Source: Terriglobia bacterium
Lineage (GTDB): Bacteria > Acidobacteriota > Terriglobia > Bryobacterales > Bryobacteraceae
Reading direction: 5' to 3'
DNA: 56,299 nucleotides
Assembly: GCA_021324185.1 (NCBI GenBank)
Contig: JAJPJN010000057.1
Span: forward strand, 1 to 56,299
Below are positions 50,098 through 56,299 of this stretch, piece after piece. The notes beneath the pieces are model-generated. The model did no database searches and was not told the DNA's origin. It saw only the letters and a program-made list of their open reading frames with translations. The first letter of the stretch is position 1; each line of letters opens with the position of its first letter. The translations under genes were made by a program, and so were the position numbers.

Positions 50098-50969
50098 GCC
50101 GCAACAATCTTATCGGCGTTGCGCTTCGCCACGTACTCCCTCTGGTAATGGAGAAATGCTTGTCGCAGCGCTTCCAGCAGCTCAGGCGCTTGCGGCATAG
50201 GCTCGTGATCGATTTCCAGCACCGAAAGTAAATCACGCGTCGTAGAAGTTACGAAAATCTGGTCTGCACCTTCCAGCTCGGACGGCGTAAGTTCCCGCTC
50301 AGAGATTACGATTCCAGGCAGTCGAATTTCTTCGAACAATAGCGCGCGAGTTACCCCCGGCAAACAACCGGATGTAGCAATCGGCGGCGTCCAGACTTCG
50401 TCTCCTTTGATGGCGAAGATATTGGCCGACGTGCACTCGCTGACGTGGCCTTCTTCATTGAGCAGAATGTACTCGTCAAAACCTCGCTGATGCGCCTCCT
50501 CATACCAGGCCAGATTTTGGGCCCAGGATGTGAGTTTTGCCCCGGCGAACGGGGAGGCGCCGTGGCGGGCGTTCGCCTTATAACCGAGCTTTACGCCGTT
50601 TCCCCATTGGTTCAAGTCAGCGGTAAACGCGATAAGGTCTGAATCTCGCGACAGATTGGGCGCTTCAAACAAGCCACCCCGATTGCGAACGACAGCCACA
50701 CGCAAGGTGGCATTCCGCGCGTCGTTTGCCTCAACCAGCGAGAGCAGCAAGCCTTCCAATTCCGGTTCGGAAAACGCAAATGGAACGTGCAGGCGCTCGG
50801 CATCGGCGAGCATCCGGCGGTAGTGCCGCTCAAACGCGAATAGAACACCATCCGCGACGCGCAATGTGCTGAAGACGCCCCAGCCGTTCATGAACCCGAC
50901 TTGACCGGGCATAAGCAGAGGTTCTGTCGTGTCGCGGATATCCGCGTTATGAAGGAGGTGGCGATGCAC
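50094..50969 (-). CDS. Class IV aminotransferase
   Basis: A 291-aa fold-type IV PLP enzyme (branched-chain amino acid transaminase, D-amino acid transaminase or aminodeoxychorismate lyase group). The likely PLP lysine is in AKLTSWAQN, the pocket glutamate region is LLNEEGHVSECTSANIF and the phosphate-binding region is TSGCLPGVTRALL. The N-terminal motif MPGQVGFMNGWGVFSTLR fits the family. The GTG start at 50969 has only weak upstream purines. Subfamily cannot be assigned from motifs alone. Confidence 0.84.
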   Translation of the reverse strand: MHRHLLHNADIRDTTEPLLMPGQVGFMNGWGVFSTLRVADGVLFAFERHYRRMLADAERLHVPFAFSEPELEGLLLSLVEANDARNATLRVAVVRNRGGLFEAPNLSRDSDLIAFTADLNQWGNGVKLGYKANARHGASPFAGAKLTSWAQNLAWYEEAHQRGFDEYILLNEEGHVSECTSANIFAIKGDEVWTPPIATSGCLPGVTRALLFEEIRLPGIVISERELTPSELEGADQIFVTSTTRDLLSVLEIDHEPMPQAPELLEALRQAFLHYQREYVAKRNADKIVAA

Positions 50970-51066
50970 TTGCTCGTATTTTAACGGAACGGAACGGGCT
51001 CCCGGTTTTCGCGCTTTGGCTCACGCCCGGCGGTATGGATTACGCGTACGCATGACCCGGAAGCAC

Positions 51067-51687
51067 TTATACGGCCGAGGATGGCGATTTTGCGGCAAGC
51101 GGCGGTAATTCTTTCAGCAGCGCACGAATCGCATTGCCGCGGTGGCTCACCAAAAACTTTTGTTCCGGTGACAATTCACCGAAGGAGCGATTCAAGGGCG
51201 GATAAAAAAACAGCGGATCATATCCAAACCCGTTATTCCCGCGCGGAGCAGGCAGAATCGTGCCCTCTACCACACCTCTTGTGATAGCTAAAATCCGGCG
51301 CTGCTGGGCGAGAGCCAGCACGCATACGAAGCGCCCCTCGCGATGAGCAGCGGTCCCCAAATCGCGAAGCAGGAGATTGTTATTGTCTTCATCACTCGCA
51401 TCCGGGCCGGCGTATCGCGCCGACTGCACACCCGGCGCGCCATTCAAGGCATCGACACATAGACCGGAATCGTCCGCCACAACGACATTGTGCGTGAAGC
51501 CCGAATAATAGAGCGCCTTTGCGGTTGCGTTCTCTTCAAAAGTCGCTCCGGTTTCTTCCGGCGTTGCAATTTGAGCTAAGCCGGGTAGCGGCTCGAACGT
51601 CACATCCTCAAAGCCGGTCTGTTGCGCGGCAAGCGTGAATTCCTTCAGCTTGCCGGAGTTTTTCGAGCAGACATAAATGCGTATCAC
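51067..51687 (-). CDS. rdgB: dITP/XTP pyrophosphatase (RdgB/HAM1)
   Basis: A 206-aa non-canonical purine NTP pyrophosphatase that removes inosine and xanthosine triphosphates from the nucleotide pool. Motifs are [10 protein letters not shown] near the N-terminus, [32 protein letters not shown] and the C-terminal [10 protein letters not shown]. The GTG at 51687 overlaps the rph stop (GTGA); the longer frame to 51720 overlaps further and is less likely. rph and rdgB are commonly neighbours. Confidence 0.93.
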   Translation of the reverse strand: MIRIYVCSKNSGKLKEFTLAAQQTGFEDVTFEPLPGLAQIATPEETGATFEENATAKALYYSGFTHNVVVADDSGLCVDALNGAPGVQSARYAGPDASDEDNNNLLLRDLGTAAHREGRFVCVLALAQQRRILAITRGVVEGTILPAPRGNNGFGYDPLFFYPPLNRSFGELSPEQKFLVSHRGNAIRALLKELPPLAAKSPSSAV

Positions 51688-52409
51688 CTGCCCAGGCCTG
51701 CCAGCACTTGCTTCTGCCAATCGCCCAATTCACGAATACCTTTTCGCGCCAGCCGTAGCATCTCGCTCAGTTGCCCGTCTTCGAACGGCGCGCGCTCCGC
51801 CGTTGCCTGGAGTTCCACAAATTGATCGGAGCCGGTCATAACGACATTCATGTCGACCTCAGCGCGTGAGTCTTCTTCGTAGCAGAGGTCGAGCATAGGA
51901 ACGCCGCTGATGAGTCCTACACTCGTCGCAGCGACGGAGTTCAATAGGGGCGATCTGGCTATCACCTTGTAGTTGACGAGTGTTCTCAAGGCGATGGCGA
52001 GCGCTACGTAAGCACCGGTAATAGCCGCGGTGCGCGTGCCGCCGTCTGCCTGGAGCACATCGCAATCCACGATAACGCTGCGCTCGCCGAGCGCGGCAAG
52101 GTCGACGACCGAGCGTAAGCACCGGCCGATAAGGCGCTGGATCTCGTGTGTACGGCCCGACGGCCGGCCTTTCGTCACCTCGCGCGGCGTGCGCGTAACC
52201 GTGGCCCTCGGCAGCATGGCGTACTCCGCCGTGACCCAACCTTTTCCGGTCCCGCGTAGAAAACCTGGAACCGTGTCCTCCACTGTGGCCGCGCAAAGAA
52301 CGCGCGTGTTGCCGGTTTCAATCAGTACCGAGCCTTCCGCTGTCATCAGGTAGCCCGGCGTGATTTTCGTGGCTCTAAGTTGATCCGCTTGTCTGCCGTC
52401 GGTCCGCAA
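51684..52409 (-). CDS. rph: Ribonuclease PH
   Basis: A 241-aa phosphorolytic 3'-to-5' exoribonuclease that trims tRNA 3' ends. Typical segments are [67 protein letters not shown] and [19 protein letters not shown]. The start is TTG at 52409: an in-frame stop lies just upstream and the N-terminus matches the family. It is followed by rdgB. Confidence 0.94.
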   Translation of the reverse strand: MRTDGRQADQLRATKITPGYLMTAEGSVLIETGNTRVLCAATVEDTVPGFLRGTGKGWVTAEYAMLPRATVTRTPREVTKGRPSGRTHEIQRLIGRCLRSVVDLAALGERSVIVDCDVLQADGGTRTAAITGAYVALAIALRTLVNYKVIARSPLLNSVAATSVGLISGVPMLDLCYEEDSRAEVDMNVVMTGSDQFVELQATAERAPFEDGQLSEMLRLARKGIRELGDWQKQVLAGLGR

Positions 52410-52464
52410 GTTCCAATTCTAGCCGTGCACAAGGCGTCTACCGCCTGTGCCTGCGCGCCTGTGT

Positions 52465-52611
52465 TTAACCGGCGTGAAAACCGGCGAAAAAGAAGAACGC
52501 CAGGATCAGTAAACCGATGACGAGCAAAACGAGGCAGGGAATCGCCCCTTGCCTCGGCACCGCCGAAGTTTTGGAGCTGGAGGATTTCTTCTTGATTTTG
52601 GGACCGGCCAT
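52465..52611 (-). CDS. 48-aa single-pass membrane protein
   Basis: A short gene encoding 48 residues: a Lys/Ser-rich N-terminal tail (PKIKKKSSSSK) followed by a strongly hydrophobic helix (CLVLLVIGLLILAFFFFAGF). It would insert with its basic end in the cytoplasm. The frame is clean from ATG to TAA and upstream of rph on the same strand. I recognise no family. Confidence 0.6.
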   Translation of the reverse strand: MAGPKIKKKSSSSKTSAVPRQGAIPCLVLLVIGLLILAFFFFAGFHAG

Positions 52612-52668
52612 TTATTTACGCGCACAACCGCACCCATGGCCTGTGCGCTTGCCTCGGTGTGGCCTAAG

Positions 52669-53148
52669 CTACTTTTTAAACAAACTATCAAACGCCGCCC
52701 GAGCATCATCGGCGTTACGGGGCGCCGGCGCCGAGCCGTTTGCCGCCGATTGCGACACCATGCCGGTGGGAGCGGAATCCCGCGCCACCGTGACGCGCGG
52801 GGAGAACAACTCACACGAGTTCGCCTGATCCTTAACGGCAATTCGCACGGGTATTGGTTTCAAACACTGGAAGCGGGTGGATGAATCAAAGTTCACGCAC
52901 TGCTTGCAACAGTGCAGCGCGGCGCCACACTTCGGACATTTACCAGAAAAATCGGTGTCCGGCGCTAACGCAACCGCGCAGTTAAAGCAGCGCGCAGCGG
53001 CAACGGTCTGTACCAGTCGGGGAAGTTTTGGCCCGGTAACATCTAACGGCAGCTTAGGCCCCGCGGGTCTTGGCCGTTCCGAGCGGTAAGACTCGTTCCG
53101 GTTAGAATCCTGATAGCCGCGTTGCCGGTATTTGCGATCTCCGTCCAT
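52669..53148 (-). CDS. Zinc-ribbon-containing hypothetical protein
   Basis: A 159-aa protein with CFNC, CPKC and a CCKQC segment forming one or two possible zinc ribbons in the middle (GKCPKCGAALHCCKQC), plus a fourth region FQCLKPIPVRI. The N-terminus is basic and disordered (RKYRQRGYQDSNRNESY) and the C-terminus is low in structure, ending AAFDSLFKK. No recognised family. It precedes the 48-aa membrane protein gene and rph on the same strand. Confidence 0.6.
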   Translation of the reverse strand: MDGDRKYRQRGYQDSNRNESYRSERPRPAGPKLPLDVTGPKLPRLVQTVAAARCFNCAVALAPDTDFSGKCPKCGAALHCCKQCVNFDSSTRFQCLKPIPVRIAVKDQANSCELFSPRVTVARDSAPTGMVSQSAANGSAPAPRNADDARAAFDSLFKK

Positions 53149-53400
53149 TCTCGTTGATCGACTCCTTCGAGAGCGTCCGGCCGCGATGATTGCGATGTTT
53201 CAGCAGAGCAGTTTCCGTGACCGGATGACAATTGGTGCAGTTCCAGTGTTCGAGAGAAAAGTTCTAGTACGCTGGCTTCTCAGAAGAGGACGGGGTCTTG
53301 GGAGGACGTGGATTAATTTAAGATCCCGCCAGCACCTGCTTAGTATGTACCACAACTCCTATGCGCAGCGCCAGTATCAAATACAACTTATCGTCGGAAA
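53149..53400. other. Intergenic region between glgP and the zinc-ribbon gene
   Basis: About 250 bases downstream of glgP and upstream of the zinc-ribbon gene, both on the minus strand. A 109-codon plus-strand frame crosses it but has no protein-like composition. No clear promoter, terminator or RNA was recognised; the promoter of the zinc-ribbon gene is probably here. Confidence 0.3.
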
Positions 53401-55953
53401 TCAGTCGGAGACCCACTTCAATAGGGCATTACAGGGCCTCGTCAGCGGATTATCGAAATGATTCGGACTGATTCGGACCGAGTAACCCACCCGCCCTGTC
53501 TGCTGAACAGTGAACTCACTGGCAAAAGTAACGGCACTCCCCTTCTCCTCGACAGGAGCTAGGGGCAAGGTATACGTCTGTTGCAGTTGCCCGTTGACCC
53601 CAATCTGCCCGATTACTGCTTCGACGCGAACTTCTGTCGGGCTTAGGCCCGCAAGATCAAGGGTGGCGCGCAAGGGAACGGCCGAGCCGCTCATCACCTG
53701 TTCCCCGGGCGTATCGCCGAAGTCGAGGAACCGGATCATATTCCAGGCACTGTTCATGCGTGCATCCCACACCGTCTTCTGCCGCGCCGCTTCGAAATTG
53801 TCCTTCGAGATATTGGTCCAGAACTTGTGCGCGGGTTGATACAGTTCCGACATGTACTCGGCCACCATGCGCCCGCAACTGAACCGCGGCGTGATATTCG
53901 CGATACACGTCTGCATGCGCTTCACCCATTCGAGCGGAATCTCGTCTTCCGAGCCCTGGTAATACAACGGAACAATGTCGTTTTCGAGGATCGAGTACAT
54001 AGCGCTCGAGTGAATGTCATCCTGATCCTCCGAATACGTCACGCGGTCTCCAATCGCCCAGCCGCCCGACATCTCAAAGGCTTCGTCAAACCAGCCATCG
54101 AGAACGCTAAGGTTCAGTACTCCGTTCATCGAAGCTTTCATGCCGCTCGTGCCGCAAGCTTCCTCGCCGCGGCGCGGGTTGTTGAGCCAAAGATCCACGC
54201 CCTGCACTAACTCGCGTGCTACCTGGATCCCATAATCTTCCACAAAGATCAGGCGTTTGGAAATCTCAGGATCGCGCGATAAAGCGACAATTTCACGGAT
54301 GAGCGTCTTTCCCGGAGTGTCTTTCGGATGTGCCTTTCCGGCAATCACGATCTGCACCGGCATTTTGGCATTGTTAATGATCTTTTTCAGGCGCGGGACA
54401 TCGCGGAAAATCAGCGTCGCTCGTTTGTACGTGGCGAACCGCCGTGCGAAGCCGATCGTAAACACGTCCGGATCAAGCACGTCGTGAAGCCGCTTGACCT
54501 CTGCGTTCGAAGCCTTGCGTTGCGTGGCCGAGGCGACTGAACGCTCGCGAACAAACGCCACCATGCGGCGCTTCCGCTTGCGATGCATCTCCCAGAGTTC
54601 CTGCGCAGGAATCTCATGCACGAGTTCCCAAAGGCTCGTATCTTCCAGCCGGTCGCGCCAATCCGGCTGGAGGTACTGATCGTACAAGCTCGCCAGGTCG
54701 CCGTTAATCCAGGTCGGTGAATGCACGCCGTTGGTCACCGAGGTGATGGGTACCTCATCTACCGGCAGACGCGGCCAGAGATCCTGAAACATCTCCTGCG
54801 ACACCTTGCGGTGAATCGCGCTCACCGCGTTCCGGAAAGCGGATGTCTTCAGCGCCAGAACCGCCATCGAGAAGCGTTCCGACGGATCCTGCAGGTTGTT
54901 ACGCCCCAGGCCCAGTAGTTTTTCGAAAGGGAATTGGGCCTGTTCACAGTAGCGCGCAAAGTAGTCGTAGACCAGGCTCGAATCAAACAGGTCAATACCG
55001 GCTGGCACGCAAGTATGCGTCGTAAACACGTTGCTCAGCCGCGTGGCTTCCAGCGCCTGTTCAAATGTGAGCCCGTTTTCCTGCATCATGAGCCGGATAC
55101 GCTCAATAGCCAGGAACGCTGAATGTCCTTCGTTCATGTGATGAACGGTCGGCTTGATTCCCAGTCGCTTCAGCGCGCGCAGGCCGCCGATCCCTAACAC
55201 GATCTCCTGCCGGATGCGCTTGTGAATGTCTCCGCCGTAGAGCTGGTCGGTAATCTCGCGGTGCTCTGCGGATTTGTTCTGCGGAATGTTTGTGTCCAGC
55301 AGATAGAGCTTCACCCGCCCCACATCGATGTGCCAGACCTTAACGAATACCTCACCGGTCGGTAGCGTTACGTTGACAATCACTTCCTCTTCGAAATCAC
55401 CCAAACAGGGCCGAACCGGCAAAGTATAAAAGTCGTTCAGCGGTGTTCGTTCCTGCTGCCAGCCATCCGGATTCAGATATTGCTGAAAGTAGCCGCGCTG
55501 GTACAGAAGACCCACTCCGGTAAGCGCAAAATCGTGATCGCTCGCCGCCTTCAGGTGGTCGCCGGATAAAATGCCGAGGCCGCCCGAATAAATCTGCATG
55601 CAATCGAGCAGTCCATATTCCATCGAAAAATAGGCGATCTGAGGGGTATTCTCATTCGCCGCCAGGGAATGGCGATAAGAATCGTAGCGCTCGCAGGCCC
55701 GCCGGTAGAGAGAGATGAAGCGCGGGTCGGCAGCCGCCCGATCCAATTTTTCCTGGGAGATGCGGCCTAAAAGCTGAATCGGATTGTGGTTCGATTCTTT
55801 CCACAAAATGGGATCCAGCCTGCGAAACAACGTTCGGATTCCGTGATCCCAGCTCCACAGCAGGTTGTACGCAAGTTCCGAAAGCCGGCTGAGGGCCGCT
55901 GGTAGTGCCGGCCGAACAAGGAATTCACGTAATGGTTGTATCTGATAGGACAT
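53401..55953 (-). CDS. glgP: Alpha-glucan (glycogen) phosphorylase
   Basis: An 850-aa GT35 alpha-glucan phosphorylase, releasing glucose-1-phosphate from glycogen or maltodextrin. The N-terminal segment (LSELAYNLLWSWDHGIR) is the DUF3417 type found in the short phosphorylase subgroup. Further on are AYFSMEYGLLDCMQIYSGG, GRNNL and RFATYKRATLIF, and the PLP-site EEACGTSGMKASMNGV near residues 595-610. A beta-rich C-terminal segment follows (VNGQLQQTYTLPLAP). The length matches this subgroup. It is upstream of a zinc-ribbon gene and divergent from the arsM-like gene. Confidence 0.94.
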   Translation of the reverse strand: MSYQIQPLREFLVRPALPAALSRLSELAYNLLWSWDHGIRTLFRRLDPILWKESNHNPIQLLGRISQEKLDRAAADPRFISLYRRACERYDSYRHSLAANENTPQIAYFSMEYGLLDCMQIYSGGLGILSGDHLKAASDHDFALTGVGLLYQRGYFQQYLNPDGWQQERTPLNDFYTLPVRPCLGDFEEEVIVNVTLPTGEVFVKVWHIDVGRVKLYLLDTNIPQNKSAEHREITDQLYGGDIHKRIRQEIVLGIGGLRALKRLGIKPTVHHMNEGHSAFLAIERIRLMMQENGLTFEQALEATRLSNVFTTHTCVPAGIDLFDSSLVYDYFARYCEQAQFPFEKLLGLGRNNLQDPSERFSMAVLALKTSAFRNAVSAIHRKVSQEMFQDLWPRLPVDEVPITSVTNGVHSPTWINGDLASLYDQYLQPDWRDRLEDTSLWELVHEIPAQELWEMHRKRKRRMVAFVRERSVASATQRKASNAEVKRLHDVLDPDVFTIGFARRFATYKRATLIFRDVPRLKKIINNAKMPVQIVIAGKAHPKDTPGKTLIREIVALSRDPEISKRLIFVEDYGIQVARELVQGVDLWLNNPRRGEEACGTSGMKASMNGVLNLSVLDGWFDEAFEMSGGWAIGDRVTYSEDQDDIHSSAMYSILENDIVPLYYQGSEDEIPLEWVKRMQTCIANITPRFSCGRMVAEYMSELYQPAHKFWTNISKDNFEAARQKTVWDARMNSAWNMIRFLDFGDTPGEQVMSGSAVPLRATLDLAGLSPTEVRVEAVIGQIGVNGQLQQTYTLPLAPVEEKGSAVTFASEFTVQQTGRVGYSVRISPNHFDNPLTRPCNALLKWVSD

Positions 55954-56126
55954 CGAGACTGAAAGGACTTCCTCTGATTACTTAGTGTGGGGGTGACTTC
56001 AAAATAGCAGAATTTTAACTCGTATTGTTGCTAGGCCCTTGAACCGTGATTTCTAACACTCTCCACGAAAGACGCTTTAATTTTACACGCGAGTCCATTC
56101 GAGCCGAGAGAAACTGGTGTTGATCA
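55954..56126. promoter_or_regulatory. Divergent promoter region, glgP and arsM-like gene
   Basis: A 173-nt AT-richer gap between divergent genes. It holds the promoters of both, but no operator such as an ArsR-type palindrome was recognised with confidence. A GAGAG lies upstream of the arsM-like ATG, too distant to be a clear ribosome-binding site. Confidence 0.3.
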
Positions 56127-56299
56127 ATGGAACTCAAGGAACTGGTGAAGGAAAAATACGGGCAAGCCGCGGAGCGCGCCCGTTCAGGTGGCGCTTCGTG
56201 CTGCGGAACCTCGCCGTCGGATGTTTTTTTTGATGATACGACGACCACCCAGATCGACACCCTCTCCCCACGCGACGCTGCACTAGACGGTGATCCGCC
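56127..56299 (+). CDS. Arsenite methyltransferase-like protein (5' part)
   Basis: The first 57 codons of a gene that runs off the right edge. The N-terminus MELKELVKEKYGQAAERAR and the SCCGTS cysteine pair match the start of bacterial ArsM (SAM-dependent As(III) methyltransferase). The next conserved element in ArsM, usually SLGCG followed by D/N-P, reads ALDGDP here, lacking the cysteine. The methyltransferase domain is outside the window, so identity rests only on the N-terminus. No arsenic-resistance neighbour is visible on this side. Confidence 0.6.
   Translation, partial: MELKELVKEKYGQAAERARSGGASCCGTSPSDVFFDDTTTTQIDTLSPRDAALDGDP

Noticed and set aside
53132-53461. 109-codon plus-strand frame between the zinc-ribbon gene and glgP
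   Set aside because: Overlaps the starts or ends of two minus-strand genes and has no protein-like pattern.
56015-56260. 81-codon minus-strand frame at the right edge
   Set aside because: Antisense to the arsM-like gene and its promoter region; no features.
1-56299. tRNA, rRNA, CRISPR arrays, insertion sequences, prophage
   Set aside because: No such structure was recognised by eye; intergenic gaps are short and no transposase, integrase or repeat array was seen. A tRNA or Rfam scan would be needed to exclude small RNAs.

Overview
The window looks like chromosomal DNA of an Acidobacteriota bacterium of the Solibacter/Bryobacterales type. The basis is family composition rather than a marker gene: a very long secreted PIG-L deacetylase, an orphan MacB/FtsX-type permease of the acidobacterial ADOP kind, an ECF42-type sigma factor with DGPF (YCII) partners, a bactofilin, an Hfq-like protein with an N-terminal extension, and a gene-dense, fairly GC-rich sequence with many ATGA/GTGA/TGATG stop-start overlaps. 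No rRNA, tRNA, CRISPR array, insertion sequence or prophage was recognised.

Layout. (1) 1-5645: the tail of an unknown gene, then a coupled plus-strand module of secreted PIG-L deacetylase, argininosuccinate-lyase-family lyase and DHDPS-family aldolase, probably catabolic. (2) 5755-20184, minus strand: six translationally coupled genes for envelope proteins. In transcription order they are a membrane-anchored beta-propeller, a secreted VIT/vWA protein, a 2341-residue anchored TPR protein, a DUF3352/DUF2138-like exported protein, a minimal penicillin-binding-like protein with SxxK/SxN/KTG motifs, and a SpoIID-like protein. This is the best candidate in the window for an undescribed system. An inverted repeat sits 3 nt upstream of its first start codon. 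(3) 20387-28244: a phosphoribosyltransferase/hydrolase pair, a Lys/Arg-rich DUF6496-like protein, an amidohydrolase with a small TPR protein, a B12-dependent acyl-CoA mutase large subunit with isobutyryl-CoA-mutase-like specificity residues, a Cys-rich protein, a thioesterase and a GH1-like enzyme.

(4) 28251-37668, minus strand: a compact housekeeping run of NTase-fold protein, Trm112/YcaR-like protein, GT9 glycosyltransferase, MsbA-like exporter, YicC, Gmk, RpoZ, CoaBC, type-4 UDG, Tmk, DNA polymerase III delta prime and an Hfq-like protein. It combines lipopolysaccharide export, RNA turnover, nucleotide and CoA synthesis, and DNA replication/repair. (5) 37860-44904: fructose-1,6-bisphosphatase, the ADOP permease, and an ECF42 operon (YCII, DinB, YCII, sigma). 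(6) 44907-56299: LolC/E-like permease, LysS (apparently with a CTG start), a methyltransferase-like protein, bactofilin facing a GAF protein, two zinc-ribbon proteins, a class IV aminotransferase, RdgB and RNase PH, a 48-residue membrane protein, alpha-glucan phosphorylase, and the first 57 codons of an arsenite-methyltransferase-like gene.

Two genes too short for routine ORF calling are supported by their sequence (YcaR-like at 36944-37114 and a 48-aa membrane protein at 52465-52611). Many starts were moved inward or outward from the longest reading frame using Shine-Dalgarno sites, family N-termini and overlap with neighbours. All functional calls come from reading motifs by eye; no database search was run.
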